From: Marinobacter qingdaonensis
GTDB taxonomy: Bacteria > Pseudomonadota > Gammaproteobacteria > Pseudomonadales > Oleiphilaceae
Reading direction: 5' to 3'
Length of the DNA: 64,000 nucleotides
Assembly (NCBI RefSeq): GCF_034555935.1
Contig: NZ_JAYDCJ010000003.1
Coordinates: 3,035,008-3,099,007 of the forward strand
Part shown: piece after piece, positions 47,225 through 55,133 of the stretch
Position numbering within the stretch: the stretch's first letter is position 1
Layout: every line of letters starts with the position of its first letter
The notes under the pieces: generated by a model
What the model saw: only the letters and a program-made list of their open reading frames with translations
Databases searched by the model: none
Told to the model about the DNA's origin: nothing
Translations under genes and position numbers: made by a program

Positions 47225-48211
47225 TTATAGGGATGGAGGGGCCGCCCGCAAATGGTGTCGCGCCGCGATCAGATCCGCCACCACGGAAATGGCGATCTCG
47301 GCCGGTGTCTTGCTTGGTATGTCCACCCCGATGGGGGCTCGCAGCCGGCCCAGGGCGTCCTCCGGCAACCCCAGGGACGCCAACCGGTCCCGGCGGGCCG
47401 CGGAGGTTCGCACCGAGCCCATGGCGCCGATGTAGAAACCGGGGCCGGTGAGCGCCGCTAACAGCCCCATGTCATCGATACGCGGATCGTGGGCCAGGGC
47501 CAGGACGCCGGACCAGGCGTCGCTGAAGGACTCGGCGATCAGGTCATCAGGCAGCCGCCGGTCGAGTGGCAGATGGGCGTGGCCCCATCCGCGGGCAAAG
47601 GCATCGCGGGGCTCACACAGGGTCACCTCAAAATCCGCCGCGCTGGCGAACTCCGCTACGTACCGGGCCACCTCCCCGGCGCCGATCAACAGCAGCCGGC
47701 ACTCCGGCTGCAGAGTGTGTTCGATCAGGTCGCCCTGGACCCGAACGGCCGCGGCCATCCGGTCGTTGCCGTGGGTCAGTTCGGGCTGGCCCTGCAGGGA
47801 AACCCGGCGGGTGACCGGTTCCCGGCGCCCCACCGACTCGCTCAAGGCGTTGATGTGGGCCCGGGCCGCGGCACTTTGCAGCGGCTCCACCAGCAGCCGG
47901 ATGCGGCCACCGCAGGGCAACTGGAACTGGTCCCGATCGTCGTCGGTAATGCCGTAATCGATCAGCACCGGTTGAGCAGGGCCATCACTGGCGGTTCGGC
48001 GCAGCAGGTCCTCCTCCAGGCATCCGCCCGACACCGAACCGCTCCAGCGGCCCGACTCGCTCACCGCCAGCCAGGACCCGATGGGACGGGGCGAGGAGCC
48101 CCAGGTTTCGACGATGGTGCAGAGCCAGACCGACTCGCCAGCCGCCAGCCAGGCGGCCACATTCGCCAGCACCGAGCGGTGAGCGGCATTCAGTACTCTG
48201 TCGTCTGCCAT
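47225..48211 (-). CDS. XdhC family protein (molybdenum hydroxylase maturation)
   Basis: A 328-residue XdhC/CoxI-type protein. The N-terminal half (VWLCTIVETWGSSPRPIGSWLAVSESGRWSGSVSGGCLEEDLL) and the C-terminal Rossmann part (LLLIGAGEVARYVAEFASAADFEVTLCEPRD, then DMGLLAALTGPGFYIGAMGSVRTSAARRDRL) are both typical. The family binds and sulfurates the molybdenum cofactor for xanthine-oxidase-type enzymes. It begins one base after the large-subunit stop, so it most likely matures the adjacent enzyme. Confidence 0.9.
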   Translation of the reverse strand: MADDRVLNAAHRSVLANVAAWLAAGESVWLCTIVETWGSSPRPIGSWLAVSESGRWSGSVSGGCLEEDLLRRTASDGPAQPVLIDYGITDDDRDQFQLPCGGRIRLLVEPLQSAAARAHINALSESVGRREPVTRRVSLQGQPELTHGNDRMAAAVRVQGDLIEHTLQPECRLLLIGAGEVARYVAEFASAADFEVTLCEPRDAFARGWGHAHLPLDRRLPDDLIAESFSDAWSGVLALAHDPRIDDMGLLAALTGPGFYIGAMGSVRTSAARRDRLASLGLPEDALGRLRAPIGVDIPSKTPAEIAISVVADLIAARHHLRAAPPSL

Positions 48212-48212
48212 A

Positions 48213-50417
48213 TCAGGCCCTGGCCTTGAGCGGGAGGGAGCGTTGCCGTTCGCCGGTCAGGGCAAACAGGGCATTGCCCAGCGCCGGAATGACCGGCGGC
48301 ACGCCCGGTTCGCCAACGCCGGTGGGTGCGGCGTTGCTGTCGATGATCGCGACCGTCACCTCCGGGCGCTCGTACTGGCGCAGCAGCCGGTAATCGTGGA
48401 AGTTGCTTTGCTGGACTTCGCCTTGTTCCAGGGTGATTTCCCCGAACAGTGCCGCCGTCAGGCCGAACAGGATGCCGCCTTCAATCTGGTCCTCGACGAT
48501 GCGGGGGTTCACCACCTGGCCGCAATCGACGGCACAGGACACCCGGTAGACCCGGACTTCACCGTGCTCGATGCCGGCTTCCACCACCTGGGCAACAAAG
48601 GTACCGAAACTCCGGAACAGGGCAATACCGCGGCCCCGACCCTGGGGCAGAGGCTCGCCCCACCCCGCCAGCTCGGCGGCCCGGTCCAGCACCGCGCGAT
48701 GCCGCGGCTCATTGGCGAGCAGCCGGCGCCGGAACTGGTACGGATCTTCACCGGCCTGGTGGGCCAGTTCGTCCATGAAGGTTTCCACGGCAAAGCCGTT
48801 GTGGGAGAAGCCGACCGAGCGCCACCAGGTCACCGGCACCCCGGGATCGGTATGGGTGTGACGGATGTCGATGTTGCCGACCCCGTACGGGTACTCCACT
48901 GCGCCCTCGATGGCGGACATGTCCTTGGGCGTGGCCACGCCTTCCAGCAGCAGGCCCATGGACCCGAGGGTGCTGTACATGAACTTCGGCGCCCAGGGAT
49001 ACTGGGCGGGTGCCGCGTTGCGCACGTACCAGTCCAGAATCTGGGGGCCGACGACCTGATGGTGCCAGCCGGTCAGCTCGCCGCCGGACAGGGAGGCCTT
49101 CATCCGGTGTAGCATGGCGGGGCGATAGAGGTCGTGTTTGGTGTCTTCCTCACGGGACCAGATGACCTTCACCGGCTTGCCGATCTTGAACGAGACGGCC
49201 GCGGCCTCCTCGATGTAATCCTGGGTCAGGCGCCGGCCAAAGCCGCCGCCCAGGAAGGTGGTGTGGATGGTCACATCCCCGGGCGACAAATCCGTCACCC
49301 GGGCCACGGCAATCTGTCCCAGGTCCGGGGCCTGGGTTGGCGCCCAGACCTCGGCGCGACCGTCCCGAACCCAGGCCGTCGCGTTCATCGGCTCCAGCGT
49401 GGCGTGGGCCAGGTAGGGCTGGGCGTACTCGGCCTCGACCACGTCGGTGGCGGCCTCGACCGCATCGTTGAAATCTCCCTCGCTGCGCTCGGACTCGCCC
49501 GGGTCGGTATCGGCGGCCTCGCGGTAGGAGGCAAACACCTCATCGGTGGACAGAGACAGGGCCTCGGAATAGTCCCAATCCACCACCAGGGCGGCCTGGG
49601 CCTTGCGCGCCCGCCAGTATTTGTCGGCGACGACCGCGACCCCGCGGTCGATCTCGACCACCTCGATCACCCCCGCCATGGTGCTTACCACATCGGCATT
49701 GAAGCTGCGGACCCGGCCACCGTAACGGGGCGATCGGGTCACCACGGCGTAGACCATGCCGGGCACTTCGACATCGATGCCGTACTCGGCCGTGCCCGTG
49801 GCTTTGGCCTCGGCGTCCAGGCGCTGGTTCTGCTTGCCGATGTATTTCCACTCGCTGCGCGGCTTGAGCTCGACCTCGCCCCGGATGATTTCCTTGGAGG
49901 CCAGCTCCACCAGCTTGCCGTAACGCATGGAATCAATGCCGTTGGGATGAATCACATGCCCCTGGCGGGTGGTGCACGCCTGCGCGTCCACTTTCCAGAC
50001 CCGGGCTGCGGCCATCATCAGCATCAGGCGGGCCGAAGCGCCCGCGGTCCGCAGCGGCTCCCAGCTGGTCGCCAGGCTGGTGCTGCCGCCGGTCAGCTGC
50101 AACTTGTACAGGGGGTTGCGATACTCCGAGGCCGCCGGGGCGAAGCGCGGCGTGATGGCCTCGGGCGGCACGTCGAGGTCTTCCGCAATCAACGTGGTCA
50201 GGCCGGTATAGGTGCCCTGCCCCATTTCCACCCGGGCCAGGGTGAAGTAGATCTCGTCGCTGGTGGTAATTTCCAGCCAGGCGTCGGGGGTCCAGGTTCC
50301 CGTGTCCGACTCGTAGCCGGTTGGAACGCCGGCGCAGCCGGGCAATGACAACGACAGCATCAGACTGCCGGAGGCGCCGGCGCCCACTTTCAGGAACGAG
50401 CGTCGATTCATGGTCAT
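48213..50417 (-). CDS. Xanthine-oxidase family molybdopterin-binding large subunit (IorB-like), Tat-exported
   Basis: A 734-residue catalytic subunit of a two-subunit molybdenum hydroxylase, resembling isoquinoline 1-oxidoreductase or aldehyde dehydrogenase large subunits. The N terminus MTMNRRSFLKVGAGASGSLML is a twin-arginine signal, ending in LSLPGC. Typical segments are VEMGQGTYTGLTTLIAEDLDV, TFLGGGFGRRLTQDYIEEA and the C-terminal GVGEPGVPPVIPALGNA with the catalytic glutamate. The real substrate cannot be told from sequence. The small subunit lies immediately upstream (one base apart) and XdhC downstream. No FAD subunit or cytochrome c gene is adjacent. Confidence 0.88.
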   Translation of the reverse strand: MTMNRRSFLKVGAGASGSLMLSLSLPGCAGVPTGYESDTGTWTPDAWLEITTSDEIYFTLARVEMGQGTYTGLTTLIAEDLDVPPEAITPRFAPAASEYRNPLYKLQLTGGSTSLATSWEPLRTAGASARLMLMMAAARVWKVDAQACTTRQGHVIHPNGIDSMRYGKLVELASKEIIRGEVELKPRSEWKYIGKQNQRLDAEAKATGTAEYGIDVEVPGMVYAVVTRSPRYGGRVRSFNADVVSTMAGVIEVVEIDRGVAVVADKYWRARKAQAALVVDWDYSEALSLSTDEVFASYREAADTDPGESERSEGDFNDAVEAATDVVEAEYAQPYLAHATLEPMNATAWVRDGRAEVWAPTQAPDLGQIAVARVTDLSPGDVTIHTTFLGGGFGRRLTQDYIEEAAAVSFKIGKPVKVIWSREEDTKHDLYRPAMLHRMKASLSGGELTGWHHQVVGPQILDWYVRNAAPAQYPWAPKFMYSTLGSMGLLLEGVATPKDMSAIEGAVEYPYGVGNIDIRHTHTDPGVPVTWWRSVGFSHNGFAVETFMDELAHQAGEDPYQFRRRLLANEPRHRAVLDRAAELAGWGEPLPQGRGRGIALFRSFGTFVAQVVEAGIEHGEVRVYRVSCAVDCGQVVNPRIVEDQIEGGILFGLTAALFGEITLEQGEVQQSNFHDYRLLRQYERPEVTVAIIDSNAAPTGVGEPGVPPVIPALGNALFALTGERQRSLPLKARA

Positions 50418-50418
50418 G

Positions 50419-50901
50419 TTACGCGCCCTCCGACTGGCCCGAAGACTGGCTGCCGGCGACGGATTCGACCGCGGCAATGATCCGGGAGTAGGTGCCACAC
50501 CGGCAGATGTTGCCGGTCATGGCGGCCACAATGTCGTCCCGGGACGGCGACGGGTTGGTGTCCAACAGGTGCGCGGCGCTCATGATCTGGCCGGACTGGC
50601 AATAGCCACACTGGGGCACACCCTGTTCGATCCAGGCCTGCTGCAGTGCGTGCAACCGATCCGGGTTGCCAAGGCCCTCAATGGTGGTGACCTCGCCGCC
50701 GGCCGCCAGCTCCACCGGTGTGGAACAGGAGCGGACCGGCTGACCGTTCAGATGGACGGTGCATGCCCCACACAGGCCGGCACCGCAGCCAAACTTGGTG
50801 CCCTTGAGCCCCAACTCATCACGAATTACCCACAACAGAGGGGTATCCCCCTCGACGTCCAGCGAACGTACGTCGCCATTGACCGTCAAACGCACCGCCA
50901 T
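50419..50901 (-). CDS. 2Fe-2S small subunit of molybdenum hydroxylase (IorA-like)
   Basis: A 160-residue protein with two 2Fe-2S domains. The N-terminal plant-type ferredoxin cluster is in [24 protein letters not shown], the C-terminal one in [10 protein letters not shown] and [12 protein letters not shown]. It has no signal peptide, so it should travel to the periplasm bound to the Tat-exported large subunit. The ATG at 50901 begins [15 protein letters not shown] as in the family; a TTG two codons upstream is disfavoured. Confidence 0.93.
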   Translation of the reverse strand: MAVRLTVNGDVRSLDVEGDTPLLWVIRDELGLKGTKFGCGAGLCGACTVHLNGQPVRSCSTPVELAAGGEVTTIEGLGNPDRLHALQQAWIEQGVPQCGYCQSGQIMSAAHLLDTNPSPSRDDIVAAMTGNICRCGTYSRIIAAVESVAGSQSSGQSEGA

Positions 50902-50988
50902 AACCAAGCTCTCCCACTCGCGGTCCCGACCTATCCGGGCCTTATTATTCTGCTATGCAATACCCGGGGCGTCTCCGGGCCAGTGCGT

Positions 50989-51180
50989 TTACTTGACGAC
51001 TTTTTCGCCGTCTTTGTTTTCCCAGATCTTGCGTTCGCCGGACTGCATCTGGCCGTTGGAGTCCCAGACTTCCCGGCCCTCGGTCGCGCCATTCAACTTG
51101 CCGTTGTCGTTCCAGATCACCCGGTCCTGGCAGCCTGCCAGTGCCATGGCGGCAACAATCATCACACTCAACTTCTTCAC
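50989..51180 (-). CDS. Small lipoprotein with W..NG repeats
   Basis: A 63-residue protein starting (GTG) KKLSVMIVAAMALAGC with a good lipobox (LAGC). The mature 46 residues contain three related units: VIWNDNGKLNG, EVWDSNGQMQSGE and KIWENKDGEK. This resembles the short W-x-x-N-G repeats of YwqK/MORN-like proteins, but the family is not certain. The GTG at 51180 has AGAGAGG seven bases upstream; an ATG two codons earlier sits too close to that site. It has no obvious partner. Confidence 0.7.
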   Translation of the reverse strand: MKKLSVMIVAAMALAGCQDRVIWNDNGKLNGATEGREVWDSNGQMQSGERKIWENKDGEKVVK

Positions 51181-51274
51181 ACCCATACCTCTCTGGTCGT
51201 TGTCTGAAAGTTCGAAAACAGTGGTGTCGTACCGCAGCCGCGGTTAAATCAGGGAGCCTCGGGCACTCAGGCCG

Positions 51275-51856
51275 TCAACGACGGCCGTGCAGTTCGCGAT
51301 TGTGCTGCTTGTCCCGATCGCTTTTGCGCACCATGACATAAACGGCACCAGTGCCGCCATGGTGTTTCTGGGCCGAATGAAAAGCCATGACGTCGTCGAG
51401 CTCCGGCAGCCATTTGGCGAGGTAGCTTTTCAACTGGGCAATGCCGTCCGGGTTGCGTTCGCCCTTGCCGTGCAGAATGATCACCGAGCGCAGACCGTAC
51501 CGGACGCAGTCCCCGACAAAGGAGAACACCTCGCGCCGGGCTTCCTCGACCGTCATCCGGTGCAGGTCCAGCCGGGCCTCAATCGGGTACTGGCCCAGGC
51601 GCAGCTTACGGAACACCCCATGCTGGATGCCCGGCCGCTGCCAGGTCAGCACATCGTGGGCCGTGAGGGGCTCAACCATGTCAGAGGTCAGCGGGTTGTT
51701 GTCCTTGACCGCTTTGGCCACCGCCGAGCGCTGCCGCTCGAGATGGCCCGGGGTCAGATCCTTGGGGGTCTTGACCTCGGCCCGGTTGGGCTGCTTGATG
51801 CGCCGGACGTCTTTCATTTCTTCCAGAAAGCTCAGGCGTTCGTCTTTGGTCGTCAT
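51275..51856 (-). CDS. Smr domain protein
   Basis: A 193-residue protein with a C-terminal Smr (MutS2-like) domain: LDLHRMTVEEARREVFSFVGDCVRYGLRSVIILHGKGERNPDG, where DLHR and the HGKG loop are the family signatures. The N-terminal half is charged and less conserved. Such stand-alone Smr proteins act as DNA or RNA endonucleases; activity is inferred only. The start at MTTKDERLSFLEEMKD fits relatives; in-frame codons extend 14 residues upstream to a GTG. Confidence 0.85.
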   Translation of the reverse strand: MTTKDERLSFLEEMKDVRRIKQPNRAEVKTPKDLTPGHLERQRSAVAKAVKDNNPLTSDMVEPLTAHDVLTWQRPGIQHGVFRKLRLGQYPIEARLDLHRMTVEEARREVFSFVGDCVRYGLRSVIILHGKGERNPDGIAQLKSYLAKWLPELDDVMAFHSAQKHHGGTGAVYVMVRKSDRDKQHNRELHGRR

Positions 51857-52023
51857 GGCAGTGCTATCAATCACGTGAGAATTCGGAAACTTTACCACCC
51901 GCCCTGCCTGTCATAAAGATTGCGGCGACCGCTTCCCTCGGTTCGACCAAAATCTTAGGATTCCCGCCCCGGCCGGTGAACTACACTGGAATCGGAGCAT
52001 TTTCAGGAATGACAGGACTTTTT

Positions 52024-53940
52024 ATGGCAGCAGCCAACCCGGACAGCGCCCGTCCCCACAACACCCGCGCCATCATGGCGTTCCTCCGCGAACATGCGCC
52101 GTTCTCCAGCATGGACGACACCCACCTGGCCCATTTCGCCGAGCACGCCACCCTGCGCTTCTATGCCGACGGCGACGAGGTGCTGTCGCCCGAGGATGGC
52201 ACCGTCAAGAGATTCTACGTGGTCAAACAGGGGCGGATTCGCGGTGAACGTCACAACGAGAAGGAAGGCCGCACCGACACCACCTTCGAAATCAGCCTGG
52301 GCGAGTGCTTTCCCCTGGCGGCGCTGATTGGCGAGCGGCCAACCCGGACCCTGCATCGGGCGGCCGGCGACACCTTCTGCCTGAGCATCGAGCAGGACGC
52401 CTTCGTGACCCTGTTTTCAGAAAGCGAGCCGTTCCGGGATTTCTGCCTGCGCGGGGTCAGCAGCCTGCTGGACCAGGTCAACCGGCACATACAGTCCAGT
52501 GCCATGGCCTCAATCGGCTCCAACACCACCCTGGATACGCCGCTGGAGCGCTATGCCCTGCGCAATCCGATTGTGTGCACCCCCGACCTGCCGGTTCGCA
52601 AGGCGGTCGCGCGCATGCACGAAAACAGCGTCGGCAGCATCGTCATCACCGACAATACCCGGCATCCGATCGGCATTTTCACCCTGCGCGACCTGCGCAC
52701 CATGATCGCCGAGGAGGAGGCGCCCCTGGACACGCCCATCTCCCAGGTGATGACACCGCAGCCCTGCTGTCTGCCAGCCCACGCCGACGCCTTCGAGGCG
52801 GCCATGCTGATGGCGGAGCATCATTTTGCGCACCTGTGCGTGGTGGACGACGAGCATCATCTGATCGGTGTGGTGTCCGAGCGCGACCTGTTCTCCCTGC
52901 AACGGGTCGACCTGGTCAACCTGGCCCGCACCATCGGCACCGCCACCCATCTGCGCACCCTGGTGAGCCTGCGCACCGACGTGTCCCGACTGGTCGACAC
53001 CATGCTCGCGCACGGCGCCGACTCCGGCCAGGTGGTGAAGATCATCACCACCCTGAACGACGTGACCGTGCGGCGGGTCCTGGAGCTCAACATCAAGAAA
53101 CAGGATCCGGGCATTCCGTTCACCTGGCTGACCTTCGGCAGCGAAGGCCGGCAGGAGCAGACCCTGCTCACCGACCAGGACAACGGCATCCTGTTCCAAA
53201 CGCCCGAGGGCATGACCGAAGACCAGGTGCGGGAGAAACTGCTGCCATTTGCCCAGACGGTCAATCAGGAACTGGCCGAGTGCGGCTTTACCCTGTGCAA
53301 GGGCAACATCATGGCCAGCAACCCCAAACTCTGCCTGAGCGACCGGGAGTGGGACGACTGGTTTATCCGGTTCATCGATGCGTCGACGCCACAGAACCTG
53401 GTGTACTCCTCGATCTTCCTCGACATGCGCGCGGTCTTCGGGCCAACCGAACCGCTGGAGGCCCTGCTGGACACAGTGTTGACCCGAATCCGGAAAAACG
53501 CCCTGTTCCAGAAGATGCTTGCCGGCAATGCCTTCCAGCGCAAACCGCCGCTGACCATGTTTCGCAATTTCCGCTACATGTCGGACGGCGACAAGCATGC
53601 CCTGGACCTGAAACGCCAGGGCCTGGCGCCGTTTGTGGAGTCCGTGCGGGTCTTCGCCCTGGCCAATGGGGTGCACACCGCCAACACCCTGGAGCGGATG
53701 GATGCGCTGGCGCGCAAGGGCATCTTCGACCCCAAGGACGCCAATGCCTGGAAAGAGGGCTACAGCCTGATCCAGGCCATTCGTATGCGCTCGCACCAGG
53801 AACTGCTGAATCGGGGGGAGGAGTTGACCAACTTCATCAATCCGGATGACCTGAACCCCCTGGACCGCCGGATTCTGAGGGAATCCTTCCGACAGGCCCA
53901 GCGTCTGCAACAGAAGCTGGAACTGACCTATCAACTCTGA
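52024..53940 (+). CDS. cNMP-binding/CBS/DUF294 nucleotidyltransferase-like protein
   Basis: A 638-residue cytoplasmic signalling protein. An N-terminal cyclic-nucleotide-binding fold (about residues 25-140), a CBS pair (about 180-300, with VGSIVITDNTRHPIGIFTLRDL and HLCVVDDEHHLIGVVSERDL), and a DUF294 nucleotidyltransferase-like domain with FTWLTFGSEGRQEQTLLTDQDNG near residue 370, then a DUF294 C-terminal substrate-binding domain. The ATG at 52024 has AGGA seven bases upstream. The family resembles GlnD-like uridylyltransferases but its substrate is unknown. It is followed 16 bases later by the exonuclease and then the symporter genes. Confidence 0.88.
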   Translation: MAAANPDSARPHNTRAIMAFLREHAPFSSMDDTHLAHFAEHATLRFYADGDEVLSPEDGTVKRFYVVKQGRIRGERHNEKEGRTDTTFEISLGECFPLAALIGERPTRTLHRAAGDTFCLSIEQDAFVTLFSESEPFRDFCLRGVSSLLDQVNRHIQSSAMASIGSNTTLDTPLERYALRNPIVCTPDLPVRKAVARMHENSVGSIVITDNTRHPIGIFTLRDLRTMIAEEEAPLDTPISQVMTPQPCCLPAHADAFEAAMLMAEHHFAHLCVVDDEHHLIGVVSERDLFSLQRVDLVNLARTIGTATHLRTLVSLRTDVSRLVDTMLAHGADSGQVVKIITTLNDVTVRRVLELNIKKQDPGIPFTWLTFGSEGRQEQTLLTDQDNGILFQTPEGMTEDQVREKLLPFAQTVNQELAECGFTLCKGNIMASNPKLCLSDREWDDWFIRFIDASTPQNLVYSSIFLDMRAVFGPTEPLEALLDTVLTRIRKNALFQKMLAGNAFQRKPPLTMFRNFRYMSDGDKHALDLKRQGLAPFVESVRVFALANGVHTANTLERMDALARKGIFDPKDANAWKEGYSLIQAIRMRSHQELLNRGEELTNFINPDDLNPLDRRILRESFRQAQRLQQKLELTYQL

Positions 53941-53956
53941 CCGCCGGGCCCGCACC

Positions 53957-54664
53957 ATGCTGGAGCAGATCAAACAATGGCTGGAACGGCGTCGGGGCCG
54001 ACCCGCCGGCCACCTGGATATGGACAACCTGCCCAACCCGAAAACCCCGGGCGACCAGCTGTTGTCCGCCACCCGGCTGATCGTCCTGGACCTGGAAACC
54101 ACCGGCCTCAACCCGGCCAAGGACGAGGTGATTGCCATCGGCGCCGTGGCGGTAACCGGGGGTGTTATCCACCTGGACGACCAGTTCGACCTGATCCTCA
54201 AGCGGCCAGAGCTGGACATCACCGAAACCGTACTGATCCACGGCATCGGCACCGAGGCCCTGACCCAGGGTCACGAGACCGAAGACGCGCTGCTGTACCT
54301 GCTGGAATGGATGAACGGCGACCCGGTGCTGGCCTACCACTCGGCCTTCGACCAGAAATTCCTCGAGAAAACCCTGCGTGCCCAGCTGGGCTACAACGTC
54401 AACCACACCTGGATGGACGTCGCCGACCTGCTGCCCCTGTACTTTCCCAAGGCCCGCCCCGGCGGCAAGGGGTTAGATCACTGGAGCGAGCACTTCGGTT
54501 TGGAGGCCAGCGCGCGCCACAATGCCGCCGCCGATGCCCTGGTGACCGCCGAACTGACCATGATCGCCCTCAACCGGGCTCGCAAGGACGGACTGAAAAC
54601 CCTCAAACAGCTGCACGACAAACTGCATTACCACCGCCGCCTGCAAAACATGCACCGGTTCTGA
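53957..54664 (+). CDS. 3'-5' exonuclease, DnaQ (DEDDh) family
   Basis: A 235-residue exonuclease-fold protein. ExoI is LIVLDLETTGLNPAKDEVIAIGAV with D45 and E47, ExoII is LAYHSAFDQKFLEKTL, and ExoIII is ARHNAAADALVTAEL, which supplies the His and Asp of DEDDh. It is like the DNA polymerase III epsilon-type exonuclease found beside DUF294/symporter genes in related bacteria. It is not the dnaQ of the replisome by context. The target nucleic acid is unknown. Confidence 0.88.
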   Translation: MLEQIKQWLERRRGRPAGHLDMDNLPNPKTPGDQLLSATRLIVLDLETTGLNPAKDEVIAIGAVAVTGGVIHLDDQFDLILKRPELDITETVLIHGIGTEALTQGHETEDALLYLLEWMNGDPVLAYHSAFDQKFLEKTLRAQLGYNVNHTWMDVADLLPLYFPKARPGGKGLDHWSEHFGLEASARHNAAADALVTAELTMIALNRARKDGLKTLKQLHDKLHYHRRLQNMHRF

Positions 54665-54784
54665 GCGGCCGGGCCAAAACCGATCGAAACTGCCGCAAAT
54701 AACTGAGAATTAGACTATTTGCCAATATCGCGAATTCGCTTGACCAGTAAAGTCGGATAGGACAACAAGTCGGAGAGGTACTAT

Positions 54785-54859
54785 ATGAATAATAAATTCT
54801 CTATCCGGAAAACCCCATACAAAACGCACCTAATCTCAACAACAACAACACAGGAGTGA
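54785..54859 (+). CDS. Possible 24-residue leader peptide of the symporter operon
   Basis: An ATG at 54785 with GGAGAGG six bases upstream opens a 24-codon frame ending TGA at 54857-54859. The product starts MNNKFSIRKTPYK and contains four Thr in a row, all ACA, a codon that should be rare in this GC-rich genome. The stop lies within the GGAG-ATG spacing of the DUF4212 gene (CAGGAG at 54851-54856, ATG at 54864), so translating the leader would pass over that site. It may instead be an unstructured CAA-rich translation enhancer; expression is not shown. Confidence 0.4.
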   Translation: MNNKFSIRKTPYKTHLISTTTTQE

Positions 54860-54863
54860 TCCT

Positions 54864-55127
54864 ATGTCCGGTCATAGCTACGACGCTGAAAACTACTGGA
54901 AGGCGAACCTGCGCCTGATTCTCGGGAGCCTTGTGGTCTGGGCTCTGGTTTCCTATGGCTTTGCCATTCTGCTTCGCCCCATGCTCGCCGGCATTCCGGT
55001 CGGCGGAACCGACCTGGGCTTCTGGTTTGCCCAGCAGGGCTCCATCCTCACGTTCATCGTGCTGATTTTCCACTACGCGTGGCGCATGAACAAAATCGAC
55101 GAAAAATTCGGCGTACACGAGGAGTAA
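54864..55127 (+). CDS. DUF4212 symporter small subunit
   Basis: An 87-residue protein with two membrane helices (about residues 17-38 and 55-76). YWKANLRLILGSLVVWALVSYGFAILLRP and FWFAQQGSILTFIVLIFHYAWRMNKID fit DUF4212, the putative small subunit of a sodium:solute symporter. It precedes the large transporter by six bases. The ATG is fixed by CAGGAG eight bases upstream. Confidence 0.93.
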   Translation: MSGHSYDAENYWKANLRLILGSLVVWALVSYGFAILLRPMLAGIPVGGTDLGFWFAQQGSILTFIVLIFHYAWRMNKIDEKFGVHEE

Positions 55128-55133
55128 GCAGGA

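Noticed and set aside
52305..53849. A 514-codon open frame inside the DUF294 gene, same strand, other frame
   Set aside because: Pro/Arg/Gly-rich translation typical of an off-frame reading; the DUF294 frame has clear domains.
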